A stretch of 64,000 bases of DNA from CAZOLI01 sp964580675 (GCA_964580675.1 CAZOLI010000011.1:1-64000); one strand, 5' to 3'. Counted from the stretch's first letter, positions 35,195 through 45,114 are shown. The notes: a model not told the origin generated them from the sequence alone. Numbers and translations are program-made.

Positions 35195-37095
35195 TGTGCG
35201 GTCTGGCCGGAATAATTCGCAATATCCCGCTCAGGGACCGGGACCGGTCGGCGGTACGTGAGATGATGGCGGAGTTGCGTCACAGGGGGCCCGATGACCG
35301 TGGATTTTTTGCAAATACAGCCACGAAACATCAGAACGGCATTGCCCTGGGTCATCGCCGGCTCAGCATCATTGATCCGGACACGGGACAGGAACCGATA
35401 GTGGATCCGGAGACGGGCATCGTTCTAATTTATAATGGAGAAATTTACAATTACCGATCCCTGAGAGACTACAGCAAACGGGAGACCGGTTATCCGTTCC
35501 GTACGAAAACGGATGCCGAAGTCATCATACCGCTCTACCGTCAGCGGGGACCGTCGTTTGTGTCCGAGCTCCGGGGCATGTACGCCTTTGCTCTCTGGGA
35601 TCCCCGGAAACAGCAACTGCACCTTTACCGGGATCGAATGGGCCAGAAACCAATGTTTTACGGAACGGATGGAGGAGACCTGTTTTTCTCCTCCGAACTG
35701 GCCCCGCTTCATCAGGTGAACGACCTTCCGTTTCGTCTACATCGGAACGCTCTTTTTCGTTATGCCGTTCTGGGATATATTCCGGCCCCTCAAACGATAT
35801 ACGAAAACGTTAAAAAATTATCACCGGGCTGTTTTCTTACGTGGCAGGACGGGGACGTGATGATGAACCGGTACTGGCGGGTGCCCGAACCCGGTACCGG
35901 AACGTTCTCCGGAGATTCAGAAGACCGTAGAAAACGGTTTCTGGACCTGTTTTCGGAAGCGGTGGAACTTCGGTTGACGGCGGATGTGCCCGTCGGGGCC
36001 TTTCTCTCCGGTGGCATAGATTCCTCCGGCATCGTCGGGACCATGTCGGAGCACGTCGAGGAACCGGTACGAACGTTTTCCGTGGGGTTTGACGAAGCCG
36101 GTTACGATGAGACCGAATACGCCCGGGAAATGGCCGAATACGCGGGGACGGAACACCACGAATCCCGATTAACCCCGGATTTCCTGGACGTTCTTCCGGA
36201 ACTTGTTCGACATTATGGGGAGCCGTTTGCCGATTCCTCCGCTTTGCCCACGTATTTCCTCGCGAGGGAAACGTCAAAGAAGGTGAAAGTCGCCCTCTCG
36301 GGGGACGGGGGAGATGAGTGCTTTGGCGGTTACAATCGATACCGGGCGATGCTGGGACTTCATTATGCCCGGTTTATGGGAACGGATTATTTTCCCGGTC
36401 GGATTATCGGACCGCTTCTGGAACAGCTGCCCATGCCCGACCGTCGGATGTCCCCGTCTCGCATAGCCGTCCGGTTTCTCCGGGCCCTTTCCCGGTCGCC
36501 CGCCGATCAATACCTCTCCCTCATTGATCTCTTTCACGAGAAAGACGCGGCCGGGCTCCTGCGAGATCCGTATCAGCCCGACCGCGAGAAGCCGGTTCTT
36601 GATTTGTTTGATGCCTACATGAACGGAAAGGGATCTCCCGCGGCAAACGCCGCCTACACCGATCTGAACACGTATTTACCCGGTGACCTGCTCGTAAAAG
36701 TGGACATTGCGTCCATGGCCAACTCCCTGGAAGTTCGATCTCCGTTTCTTGATCACCGGCTGGTGGAATTTTCCGCCTCGGTGCCGTTTTCGGAGAAAGC
36801 CAGTTTGTTTCAGTCCAAGATGTTCCTTCGGGACGCATTCCGAACCCTGGTGCCGGAGCGAATTCGGCGCCGGCCCAAAATGGGATTCGGGCTCCCGGTT
36901 GCGGAATGGTTTCGGGGGGATCAGGGCCGGGACGTTCTCCGGATGTTGACCGGATCGAACAGTTCAGTCGCCGAATACTTTGATCCGGACGGCGTACGGA
37001 ATCTCGTTGAATTGCACCGGTCCGGCCGGGAGAACCACTGGGATCATCTCTGGGTGCTGCTGATGTTTGAGTTGTGGCACCGGGAATTTATGTAA
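35194..37095 (+). CDS. asnB: Glutamine-hydrolysing asparagine synthetase
   Basis: The 633-residue enzyme starts MCGLAGI, so Cys2 is the N-terminal nucleophile of the glutaminase domain after Met removal; the longer frame from 35125 would bury it. The synthetase half has the ATP-pyrophosphatase motif FLSGGIDSS (about residue 270) and the SGDGGDECFGGYNRY segment. It makes asparagine from aspartate with ammonia from glutamine. Paralogs of this AsnB type often sit in exopolysaccharide clusters, where they may amidate sugar acids or related acceptors, and here it follows a glycosyltransferase with translational overlap. Which role applies is open. Confidence 0.9.
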   Translation: MCGLAGIIRNIPLRDRDRSAVREMMAELRHRGPDDRGFFANTATKHQNGIALGHRRLSIIDPDTGQEPIVDPETGIVLIYNGEIYNYRSLRDYSKRETGYPFRTKTDAEVIIPLYRQRGPSFVSELRGMYAFALWDPRKQQLHLYRDRMGQKPMFYGTDGGDLFFSSELAPLHQVNDLPFRLHRNALFRYAVLGYIPAPQTIYENVKKLSPGCFLTWQDGDVMMNRYWRVPEPGTGTFSGDSEDRRKRFLDLFSEAVELRLTADVPVGAFLSGGIDSSGIVGTMSEHVEEPVRTFSVGFDEAGYDETEYAREMAEYAGTEHHESRLTPDFLDVLPELVRHYGEPFADSSALPTYFLARETSKKVKVALSGDGGDECFGGYNRYRAMLGLHYARFMGTDYFPGRIIGPLLEQLPMPDRRMSPSRIAVRFLRALSRSPADQYLSLIDLFHEKDAAGLLRDPYQPDREKPVLDLFDAYMNGKGSPAANAAYTDLNTYLPGDLLVKVDIASMANSLEVRSPFLDHRLVEFSASVPFSEKASLFQSKMFLRDAFRTLVPERIRRRPKMGFGLPVAEWFRGDQGRDVLRMLTGSNSSVAEYFDPDGVRNLVELHRSGRENHWDHLWVLLMFELWHREFM

Positions 37096-37166
37096 AAACG
37101 GTTGGAGAACCCTGGAGCGCCCAGTGTCCTTGAACGTTTCTCCCTGTCCGTAACGTGAACGTGTGG

Positions 37167-37193
37167 GGCGGGACACTGCCTGGGCAACCCGCC
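37167..37193. terminator. Possible bidirectional terminator between asnB and ferritin
   Basis: GGCGGG (37167-37172) and CCCGCC (37188-37193) can pair around a 15-base loop that contains a smaller GCC/GGC pairing. It lies between convergent genes. No T-run is clear on either side. Confidence 0.3.
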
Positions 37194-37225
37194 GCCGTGG
37201 GAATATTAGTTGTTCAGGGAAGTGT

Positions 37226-37723
37226 TTATTCGTCGTCGATGACCGCGCCGAGTTCCTGATCGACGGCGAACAGGAACTTTTCGTCTCCCCCGAGGCGACG
37301 AATCTGGATCAGAATGTCCTCAATGTGGTTCTCTTCCTCAATCTGTTCGTCAATGAACCACTGAATCATGGTCTGGGCCTGATAATCGTCGTTTCGCCTG
37401 GCAATTTCCTGAATATCGTTGAATGCTCTGGTGTTTTCCTGTTCCTGTTCGAGGGCTTTTTCGAAGACTTCGATCACCGTGGAATAATCCTTTTTCGGTT
37501 TATCCACGGAACCAACTTTTATTGTTTTGTTCACTTCATCCAGGAAGTGGTAAATTTTCATCCCATGCTCCCGTTCCTCCTCGGATTGATCCTCACAAAA
37601 TCGTGCAAAACCATCCCAGTTTTCTTCACGAAGGAAGGCACCCATTCCGAGGTACATTGCGGATGCCTGGAATTCCTGTTTCATCTGGTCGTTCAGCGCT
37701 TCGACGAGTTCGTCACTAATCAT
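37226..37723 (-). CDS. ftnA: Ferritin (FtnA type)
   Basis: The 165-residue four-helix protein stores iron as a 24-mer. From the ATG at 37723, all ferroxidase residues fall at the same positions as in E. coli FtnA: Glu17, Glu50, His53, Glu94 and Gln127. No heme-binding methionine of bacterioferritin is evident. The open frame extends upstream to 37801, but GGAG eight bases before 37723 and the matching residue numbers fix the start. Monocistronic. Confidence 0.93.
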   Translation of the reverse strand: MISDELVEALNDQMKQEFQASAMYLGMGAFLREENWDGFARFCEDQSEEEREHGMKIYHFLDEVNKTIKVGSVDKPKKDYSTVIEVFEKALEQEQENTRAFNDIQEIARRNDDYQAQTMIQWFIDEQIEEENHIEDILIQIRRLGGDEKFLFAVDQELGAVIDDE

Positions 37724-37951
37724 CTTTTTTGCTCCAGAAAAATGTAATGAATATTCGGTCAGAACGAATTCGAGAATAAGTGATGCGTGGACCCGGTTCA
37801 CCTCCGGATCATGTCTACTGGAGGGAGAATCCCGTGCGAAACCCCTGATGCTCGGCGAACGTTACACACGGAAGGAACCGGGGTGACTTGCGTACAGGAA
37901 CAGTTTATTGAAGAGATACAATCATATTCAAGTACGGCGGTGAGTACCCAT

Positions 37952-38974
37952 TCAGGTTCCGGAGTCGTCCGGCCGATCGAACCCGTGATCCTCGAGAAGA
38001 TCGTTCAGTTGTTTCTGGTGTTTCTCCTCCAGTTCCAGTCCCCCACCAATGGCGTTTTCCTGGACCTGCTGATCCGTTCGGGCCCCGGCGAGGGCCGAGG
38101 TGACACCGGGCCGGGAACGTGTCCATGCCAGGGAGAGAGCACCCGTGGGAACGTCCAGATCCCGTGCGATTTTGTCCAGATCCCGGGCAAATGATTGATA
38201 CATATCAAATTGATCTTCCTCAAACAGTGGATCCTCGTGGCGGTTGTCCCATTCCTCGAAAGACGGGCGTTGATCGTATTTTGCGGTGAGGAGACCCTTG
38301 GCGAGGGACGTACACGTGAGGACGGATATGCCGTGTTTGCGGCAGTAAGGAATGAGTTTTTCCTCCGCGTTTCGCTGAATCATGTTGTAGCGGACCTGAA
38401 CAGCATCCAGTCCGCCGAGTTCCCGGAGCCTGCGGATGTCGCCGAGTGGAAAGTGGCAGATGCCCAGTGCCCGGACGGCCCCATCCCGGTGAAGGTCCAG
38501 TAACCGGTTCCACGCGCCGTCCACGGTCTGGCTCTCCGGAGGCCAGTGAAGCTGGTAAAGATCAATGACGTCGGTTCCCAGCCGTTCCCGGCTTGCGTCA
38601 AATTCCTCGAGAATCGCCGACGGTTCGTAGTTGGTGTAGTACGAACCGTCCCGATCGATTCGGAGTCCGCCCTTTGTTGCGATGATCATTTCGTCACGGC
38701 GTTCCTCCGCCACCCGGGACAGGCGTATTTCGGATTGTCCTTTTCCGTACACCGGGGAGGTATCGAAGAAGTTAATTCCTCTGTCAAGACCCTCGTGGAT
38801 GGCGGCGATCGCGTCGTCTTCCTTCACCGGTCCCCACTTGATGCCTCCCAGCGTCCAGCAACCGAGCCCGACGGTGGACACCTCGAGATCCGTCCGTCCG
38901 AGCCGGGAATACGTCATGTCCGGGGTGGGCTGAAACCCCGGCATGTCGGAAACACCTGTAATAAGGTCGGACAT
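37952..38974 (-). CDS. Aldo/keto reductase
   Basis: The 340-residue TIM-barrel oxidoreductase has the complete catalytic tetrad Asp71, Tyr76, Lys101 and His143 (FFDTSPVYG, IIATKGG, LYQLHWP). It belongs to the bacterial branch similar to YghZ/AKR-type general stress reductases that use NADPH to reduce aldehydes or ketones. The C-terminal segment (ALSLAWTRSRPGVTSALAGARTDQQVQEN) is the family's cofactor-binding end. Substrate unknown. It is divergent from alanine racemase. Confidence 0.9.
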   Translation of the reverse strand: MSDLITGVSDMPGFQPTPDMTYSRLGRTDLEVSTVGLGCWTLGGIKWGPVKEDDAIAAIHEGLDRGINFFDTSPVYGKGQSEIRLSRVAEERRDEMIIATKGGLRIDRDGSYYTNYEPSAILEEFDASRERLGTDVIDLYQLHWPPESQTVDGAWNRLLDLHRDGAVRALGICHFPLGDIRRLRELGGLDAVQVRYNMIQRNAEEKLIPYCRKHGISVLTCTSLAKGLLTAKYDQRPSFEEWDNRHEDPLFEEDQFDMYQSFARDLDKIARDLDVPTGALSLAWTRSRPGVTSALAGARTDQQVQENAIGGGLELEEKHQKQLNDLLEDHGFDRPDDSGT

Positions 38975-39301
38975 TGTCTGATGGTTACCTGAGGTTCCTG
39001 GTGGAAGAACAATTTCCCGGTTACCGTCCCCTCCGGAAACCGGGGAGAAACATGAAACAAGAAGGATTCATATTGTACGTTATTCAAAAAATGATTTTAA
39101 TGCGTGAGATTCCGGAACGACCTGTTTTCTGATTTCGTAGCACCGTTCGTTTTACATCCGGTAAATTCCCGGTGTTTTCAGGTGTCCAGGAGGAATGGGG
39201 TTGTGTTTCCGGGCTGTCAATTTTGCGCGAAATCACGTATAAGAAACGGGAAACTGGATTGAATTTGGTTTCTTCCGGAACGATATTTTGTTCGTGCGAA
39301 A
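38975..39301. other. Divergent region before alanine racemase
   Basis: This 327-base gap contains the promoter of the aldo/keto reductase gene (minus) and of alanine racemase (plus). A plausible promoter for the racemase gene is CTGTCA (39214-39219) and TATAAG (39238-39243), spaced by 18 bases. I see no gene or repeat. Confidence 0.35.
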
Positions 39302-40423
39302 ATGAAGAAATACAGAGTCTGGGCGGAGATTGATCTGGATCATGTCGCCGAAAACCTCCGGACCATTCGGAGTCAGGCCGGATCGGATTGTGAAACCCTT
39401 GTTGTGGTCAAGGCGGATGCATATGGACACGGGGCGGTTCCTGTGGCTCGAACCTGCCTGGAGAACGGGGCCGATATGCTGGGTGTCGGTGACAGCAGCG
39501 AGGCCATTCACCTTCGTGAACACGGAATTCGTGCCCCGATTTTGATTCTCGGGGCGATCATCGAGGAAGAGATTGGCTGGGTGGTTTCTCACGGCATTCG
39601 ACCAACCCTTCACTCTCCGGATATGGTGGACGTGATATCCAACGAGGCCGAACGACAGGGAACGCATCTCCCCGTACACATGAAAGTGGATACCGGTATG
39701 CGAAGGCTCGGTGCACGACCGGAAACCGCCCTGAACATGGCGAAACGTATAAAATCCGACAACAACCTGAAACTCGAAGGTCTGTGCACTCATCTCAGTT
39801 CGGCGTATTCGGAAGGAACGGACGGTCGTTTTACCGAACAACAGCTTCGTCGTTTCAGGTCGTTCATAGACCGGTGTGAAGAGCATAATATCTCGTTTGA
39901 GCGAATACATGCGGCCAACAGCGGAGCGATATTTATGTATCCGAATTCTCATTTTTCGATGGTCCGCCCCGGGATTGCCGTTTACGGGATCCAACCCGGA
40001 TCGCTGGCGGAGGTGGACCTGAACCTCGATCCCGCGCTGAGTCTTCATTCCCAGATTACGTTTATAAAAGGAGTTGAGGAGGAAAAGCCGGTGGGGTATG
40101 ACCGCACGTATTCAACGGAAGAGCGGACCCTTGTGGGAACCGTTCCCATCGGCTATCACGATGGTTATCAGTTTGCACTCTCGAACCGGTCCGACGTGCT
40201 CGTTGACGGCTGCCGTTGTCCGGTTATTGGAACGGTTACGATGGACTACACACTGATTGACCTGAACGGGGTGGAGGATCCGGAGGTCGGGGATCGAGTG
40301 ACTCTGATCGGTGAAAACGGAGGGGATCGCATTGACGTCACGGAACTTTCGGAAGCCGCCGACACCGTTCCGTATGAAATCACCTCAACCCTTGGTCCCC
40401 GGGTTCACCGAGTATATCTGTAG
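39302..40423 (+). CDS. alr: Alanine racemase
   Basis: The 373-residue PLP enzyme supplies D-alanine for peptidoglycan. The PLP lysine is Lys37 in VVVKADAYGHG. The C-terminal domain has the catalytic tyrosine region GYDRTYSTEERTLVGTVPIGYHDGY and the conserved end EITSTLGPRVHRVY. Length is normal. It appears to be transcribed alone, with uvrB next on the same strand after 198 bases. Confidence 0.95.
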   Translation: MKKYRVWAEIDLDHVAENLRTIRSQAGSDCETLVVVKADAYGHGAVPVARTCLENGADMLGVGDSSEAIHLREHGIRAPILILGAIIEEEIGWVVSHGIRPTLHSPDMVDVISNEAERQGTHLPVHMKVDTGMRRLGARPETALNMAKRIKSDNNLKLEGLCTHLSSAYSEGTDGRFTEQQLRRFRSFIDRCEEHNISFERIHAANSGAIFMYPNSHFSMVRPGIAVYGIQPGSLAEVDLNLDPALSLHSQITFIKGVEEEKPVGYDRTYSTEERTLVGTVPIGYHDGYQFALSNRSDVLVDGCRCPVIGTVTMDYTLIDLNGVEDPEVGDRVTLIGENGGDRIDVTELSEAADTVPYEITSTLGPRVHRVYL

Positions 40424-40501
40424 GGAAATCACCGGCCGTGGATCGGGTTTTTTAAGATGCTCCCCGGCCCGAATCCGGTTTATGGTGTCCGCAGCGAGGA
40501 A

Positions 40502-40549
40502 CCGTCAATGGTTTTAAATCTGTCTTCGATTGACGGCTTCCGTTATAAT
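40502..40549. promoter_or_regulatory. Inverted repeat and -10 element upstream of uvrB
   Basis: CCGTCAAT (40502-40509) and ATTGACGG (40529-40536) are perfect eight-base inverted repeats separated by 19 bases. A TATAAT stands at 40544-40549, just downstream. The dyad overlaps the expected RNA polymerase site, so it could be a repressor operator, for example for SOS control. No T-run follows, which argues against a terminator of alr. Confidence 0.4.
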
Positions 40550-40621
40550 ATGTTGTCGTTCATCGCCGGATTATTGAAATTTTATCCGTTCGGACCGATC
40601 AGAAACTGATCGGATTGCGTT

Positions 40622-42628
40622 ATGCCTGATTTTAACCTTCAGTCCGACATGGAACCGGCCGGCGATCAGCCCCGGGCCATCGATGAACTCGTGGAGGGAC
40701 TGGAAAACGGAAAAGAGGATCAGATTCTTCTCGGGGTTACCGGTTCCGGAAAAACCTTTACGATGGCCAACGTTATCGAACAGGTGAACAGGCCGACTCT
40801 TGTGATCTCCCACAACAAAACCCTGGCGGCTCAACTGTACTCGGAGTTCAAGGAGTTCTTCCCCGATAACGCGGTTGAATATTTTGTGTCGTATTACGAT
40901 TATTATCAGCCCGAATCCTACATTCCTCAGAAGGACATCTACATCGAGAAGGACGCCGGCATCAACGACAACATCGACCGGCTCCGGCTAAAAGCAACGA
41001 GTTCTCTGATGTCCCGGCGAGACGTTTTGATCGTCGCCAGTGTGTCCTGTATTTATGGTCTCGGCTCACCGAAGGATTACCAGCGTATGACCCTGACTCT
41101 GGATCGGGACGAGCCCCGTGAGCGACGGGAGATTCTGGAAAAATTGGTGGATTTGCAGTACGAACGGAATGAGTACGATTTTGAGCGGGGAACCTTCCGG
41201 GCCCGGGGCGACGTCATTGAAATCTATCCCTCCTATGAACAGACGGCCCTGAAGGTCGAAATGTTTGATCGCGACATCGAACGAATTTACCGAATTGATC
41301 CTGTATCGGAGGAACGGGTCGAGGAAATTGAGCGGATTACCATCTTTCCGGCACAGCATTTTGTGACCCCTCAGGAAAAGCTGGAACGCGCCATAAAAGG
41401 AATTCGCAAAGAGCTTGACGAACGACTTCAGGAACTGCGGGACAACGGAAAACTCCTGGAGGCTCAGCGCCTTGAAGCCCGGACAAAATACGACCTGGAA
41501 ATGCTTGAGGAAGTGGGCTTCTGTAAGGGAATTGAAAATTATTCACGGCACCTGAGCGGTCGGGAACCGGGGGAACGTCCCTACTGTCTCCTTGATTACT
41601 TTCCGGACGACTACATCACCATTGTGGATGAGTCTCACATGACCATACCGCAGATTCACGGCATGTACAACGGGGATCGAAGCCGGAAGGAGACACTCGT
41701 GGACCACGGATTTCGGCTTCCGTCCGCGCTGGATAACCGCCCGCAGAAGTTTGAGGAGTGGGAACAACTTCAGAACCAGGTAATTTACATGTCCGCAACC
41801 CCCGGTGATTATGAACTTGAACAGACCGATGGAGACGTCGTGGAGCAGATCATCCGGCCCACAGGGCTTGTGGATCCGGAAATTGATGTCCGGCCCGCGG
41901 AGGGTCAGGTGCAGGATCTGTTTGAGGAAGTCGTCGAACGGGCGGAAAAAGACGAGCGTTCTCTGGTTACGACCCTGACCAAGCGAATGGCGGAGGACCT
42001 GAGTGAATACTTCCAGGACGAAGGCGTGAAGGCGAAATACCTGCACTCCGAAATCGACACCATTGAACGAGTCCAGATACTGAACGAGTTACGGGAAGGC
42101 GAGTTCGACGTCCTCGTGGGAGTAAATCTTCTTCGGGAGGGATTGGATCTTCCCGAGGTAACACTCGTTGCGATTCTGGATGCGGACCGGGAGGGATTTC
42201 TCCGGTCGGAGACCAGTCTTATTCAGACCATCGGGCGAGTCGCTCGAAACGTTAAGGGTTCCGTGATCCTGTACGCGGACGAAATGACGGGATCGCTGGA
42301 ACGGGCCATTGAGGAAACGGAACGGCGACGGGAAAAACAACTTGCTTACAACAAGGAACACGACATCGAACCGGAAACCATCGAAAAGGAAATAAAAACG
42401 GGCATTGAACAGGTACTGGAGGCCGAACAGGTGTCCCGTGAACTCGCGGGCCTGGACGACGATGAAGCGGAAATGGAGGAGATCATCGGCCGGCTGGAAA
42501 AGGAGATGTACGAAGCCGCCGAGGATCTGGAGTTTGAACGGGCCGCGGAAATTCGAGACACCATTGAGGAGCTTAAATCCGGGAAACGGGACAGGTCGAA
42601 AGGGAAATTCCGCGTCCGGTTAAAATAG
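40622..42628 (+). CDS. uvrB: UvrABC excision nuclease subunit B
   Basis: The 668-residue DNA repair helicase/damage verifier has Walker A GVTGSGKT at 38-45, the beta-hairpin segment SYYDYYQPESYIPQKD near 90-105, the DEAD-like DESH motif (VDESHMTIPQ), and the helicase motif with ARNVKGSVILYADEMT. A C-terminal UVR domain (LEKEMYEAAEDLEFERAAEIRDTI) binds UvrC. It acts in nucleotide excision repair with UvrA and UvrC, whose genes are not in the window. Confidence 0.98.
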   Translation: MPDFNLQSDMEPAGDQPRAIDELVEGLENGKEDQILLGVTGSGKTFTMANVIEQVNRPTLVISHNKTLAAQLYSEFKEFFPDNAVEYFVSYYDYYQPESYIPQKDIYIEKDAGINDNIDRLRLKATSSLMSRRDVLIVASVSCIYGLGSPKDYQRMTLTLDRDEPRERREILEKLVDLQYERNEYDFERGTFRARGDVIEIYPSYEQTALKVEMFDRDIERIYRIDPVSEERVEEIERITIFPAQHFVTPQEKLERAIKGIRKELDERLQELRDNGKLLEAQRLEARTKYDLEMLEEVGFCKGIENYSRHLSGREPGERPYCLLDYFPDDYITIVDESHMTIPQIHGMYNGDRSRKETLVDHGFRLPSALDNRPQKFEEWEQLQNQVIYMSATPGDYELEQTDGDVVEQIIRPTGLVDPEIDVRPAEGQVQDLFEEVVERAEKDERSLVTTLTKRMAEDLSEYFQDEGVKAKYLHSEIDTIERVQILNELREGEFDVLVGVNLLREGLDLPEVTLVAILDADREGFLRSETSLIQTIGRVARNVKGSVILYADEMTGSLERAIEETERRREKQLAYNKEHDIEPETIEKEIKTGIEQVLEAEQVSRELAGLDDDEAEMEEIIGRLEKEMYEAAEDLEFERAAEIRDTIEELKSGKRDRSKGKFRVRLK

Positions 42629-42803
42629 CAAATTCATCCCTCCTCCCACCACGGTTTGATTCGTCTCCCGGGGTTGTGTAATTTCACCTCCGGCGGGAGA
42701 TCAGTGATAACACGTTTCGTTCGGAGGAGTTCAAACGGTATTTCCTTTCGAAAGGGCGTGTTCGTAACACTTCCTTTTGCAGCATCATTCGAGGTGATGG
42801 CGG

Positions 42804-43919
42804 ATGAAGCGGATTCGAACGGATCACGTTCATTACATTGGACTTTTTGCCTCACCGGTGTCCTGGGCCAAGGTAAATCGGGAGTTCGTCCGGGCCCTGG
42901 ACCGGACCGGACTCACCGTATCGGCCACTCCTCAGCGTGGGCTCCACCACCAATCCGATTTCGAAATCTCTTCCCGGCTGGAGAAGATCTTTGGTCGCTC
43001 CCGGAACGCCGACGTGGAGATTATGATGGATCATCCGAATAACTTCGATCGGCTGGAAGGGAAGCTGAATCTTGCGTGGGTGCTTTACGAAACCGATCTT
43101 CCCGAACCGTGGGTGGAGCGATACCGGAACCTCGTGGATGTTTACCTCTGTCCGAGTTCCTTTGTCCGCAACCGGGCGATTCAGGCCGGATTGAACGAAG
43201 ACCGCCTCTGGCATGTTCCGTTCGGGGTCAACCCGGACGTATACAAATCGAAGGAAGAGGCCGGTTCCGGTGAGGTGAATGAGCCGCTTCAATTTTTGTT
43301 TGTGGGTCCTCAGCACCGCCGGAAAGGGGTTCTGGAATTGATGGAAGCGTACACCGATCGTTTTTCTGCCGAAGACCGTGTCCGACTCGTCGTAAAGACA
43401 CATCCCGCCGCGTCCGACAACACCACGTATCCCTGGGAAGTGGATCTTGTGTCCCGAATTGAGGATCGAACCGGGAAGCAGGTTCCGGAGATCCGATTGA
43501 TCACCCGCTCGCTGTCCGAGAACGAAATGGCGGAGCTTTACCGCCGGAGTGACCTGTACGTCCTGCCGAGTTACGGTGAGGCCTTTGGTCTCGGGGTTCT
43601 TGAGTCCCTCGCCTGTGGGACCCCCGTCGCCGTCACGGAACACCCGGCCCTGAAGGAACTGGTGACCACCGCATGCGGATGGTTCATCGATGGACGGTGG
43701 CGGGAGGTTGCGGACGTGGCCTACGACCAGTCGGGGGAATGTCCCTTTTTTGTGCCCGACACCGATTCGATAGGAGAAGTTCTCCGAAGGGTGTACGAGG
43801 ACCCGGATGTGCTTCGAGAGGCCGGAGAGAATGCAGAAACCCGGGCTTCCCGGTTTCCCTGGCAGCATGGTGCGGAAGCATTTAAGGAAAAACTCATGGA
43901 CGAGTCGCGTCATCCGTAA
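42804..43919 (+). CDS. GT4-family glycosyltransferase
   Basis: This 371-residue GT-B enzyme has the donor-binding half with FLFVGPQHRRKGVLELMEAY and the EAFGLGVLESLACGTPVAVTE motif, which contains the E-x7-E pair of GT4. The N-terminal half (HVHYIGLFASPVSWAKVNREF) is less typical. Likely a surface-glycan transferase; sugar and acceptor unknown. GAGGTG lies nine bases before the ATG. It stands alone between uvrB and the HD hydrolase gene. Confidence 0.85.
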   Translation: MKRIRTDHVHYIGLFASPVSWAKVNREFVRALDRTGLTVSATPQRGLHHQSDFEISSRLEKIFGRSRNADVEIMMDHPNNFDRLEGKLNLAWVLYETDLPEPWVERYRNLVDVYLCPSSFVRNRAIQAGLNEDRLWHVPFGVNPDVYKSKEEAGSGEVNEPLQFLFVGPQHRRKGVLELMEAYTDRFSAEDRVRLVVKTHPAASDNTTYPWEVDLVSRIEDRTGKQVPEIRLITRSLSENEMAELYRRSDLYVLPSYGEAFGLGVLESLACGTPVAVTEHPALKELVTTACGWFIDGRWREVADVAYDQSGECPFFVPDTDSIGEVLRRVYEDPDVLREAGENAETRASRFPWQHGAEAFKEKLMDESRHP

Positions 43920-44152
43920 TTCCAGTACATCATTCCGGGTGGGCGCGTGAAATTTGAACCCCGATTCCCTCGAGTATAAAATATTTTCTTCATTTGCCGG
44001 GGAGGACCATTTCCCCGCCGGTTCTTTTGGAAATTGATCAGAAGTATTCCTGTGGGGGATCGTGATTCACCCGGAATCAAGGACGAACAGTATTTGTTCA
44101 TGACCCGTTATGATCGGGGCGTCAACGCTTGTTTTTTTGTAGGGGGAGAACC

Positions 44153-44731
44153 ATGATTTATCCGGAAATCGTGCAGGATGCTATGGAATTTGCCGATAAG
44201 GCCCACTCGGACCAGGACCGAAAGGTGTCGGGGACGCCGTACGTGACCCACCTCTATTCCGTGGCGATTCTTCTCGCCCGGGCCGGAGCGGGGGAGGAAA
44301 CCATTGCGGCCGGATTACTTCACGATGTGATCGAGGACACTTCCGGAGAAACATCCGTGACCGAAGAACGTATTGCGGATCGATTCGGCCGGAACGTGGC
44401 GGAACTGGTTCATCAGATGACCGAACGGGACCGAAGCCTCCCCTGGGAAGAACGAAAGCGGAGAGCACGGCTCCGCATCCAGGAGATGGACAAACAGGCG
44501 ATGATGGTGAAATCGGCCGACCTTCTTCACAATCTTGTGGACATGATTCGGGGGTATCGTCAGAACGACGATGAATTTTTTGCCCCGTTTAACGCCGGTC
44601 CGGAGGACCAGATCCACCATTATCGGAAATCAGTACAGTGTCTGGAAGAACAATGGCAGGACAATCCGTTTCTTCCGGAGTTGAAACGATACCTGGACAC
44701 GGCAATATCTCTCTGGGGACCGGAACAATGA
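44153..44731 (+). CDS. HD-domain hydrolase, SpoT-like small alarmone hydrolase type
   Basis: The 192-residue protein is a single HD domain of the RelA/SpoT hydrolase kind. Metal ligands are His33, His57-Asp58 and the downstream VKSADLLHNLVDM segment; the HDVIEDT motif with E61-D62 is the hallmark of ppGpp hydrolases. There is no synthetase or TGS domain. It probably hydrolyses (p)ppGpp or a similar nucleotide, but other phosphohydrolase activities are possible. I start at the ATG at 44153 after GGGGGAG, eight codons inside the open frame. Its stop overlaps the start of the next small gene (ATGA). Confidence 0.78.
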   Translation: MIYPEIVQDAMEFADKAHSDQDRKVSGTPYVTHLYSVAILLARAGAGEETIAAGLLHDVIEDTSGETSVTEERIADRFGRNVAELVHQMTERDRSLPWEERKRRARLRIQEMDKQAMMVKSADLLHNLVDMIRGYRQNDDEFFAPFNAGPEDQIHHYRKSVQCLEEQWQDNPFLPELKRYLDTAISLWGPEQ

Positions 44732-45042
44732 GTGAGGAAGAAGACCTTCTGAAACCCGCACGGACGGGGAAGAAATTCGATCAGCTGTTCGAGCGGATGG
44801 CCGAATTTGTGCCGGATGAAGCGGACTTCTCCATTTTTCAGATTTCCCCGGATGGAGAGATTCAGATTCTGAAACCGATTGAACGGCCCGGTTTTTCCGC
44901 GACGGAATTAAAAAAGCACCTCAACGGGGACGAAGAGGCGAGTGAACAATTTTTTGAATTTACGAATCATCTGCCGCGGCCGGTTCTTGTGGAACTCGAC
45001 CCCGGAGGAGAGGTACAGAAAATCTCCATGCCCGGTGGATAA
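44728..45042 (+). CDS. Small acidic protein translationally coupled to the HD hydrolase
   Basis: This 104-residue protein is strongly acidic and has no recognized domain. It has no signal peptide, cysteines or membrane helix. Mixed alpha/beta character is suggested by DFSIFQISPDGEIQILKPI and RPVLVELDPGGEVQKISM. The ATG overlaps the stop of the HD gene (ATGA), so the two are translated together, which suggests a complex or regulation of the hydrolase. I do not recognize the family. Confidence 0.65.
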   Translation: MSEEEDLLKPARTGKKFDQLFERMAEFVPDEADFSIFQISPDGEIQILKPIERPGFSATELKKHLNGDEEASEQFFEFTNHLPRPVLVELDPGGEVQKISMPGG

Positions 45043-45114
45043 AGAATGGGGGCACCGGATTAATTGCAGGCGGACGGCCTGTGTCCGGGGAGGACGTGAC
45101 AGTCGGATGACTTG

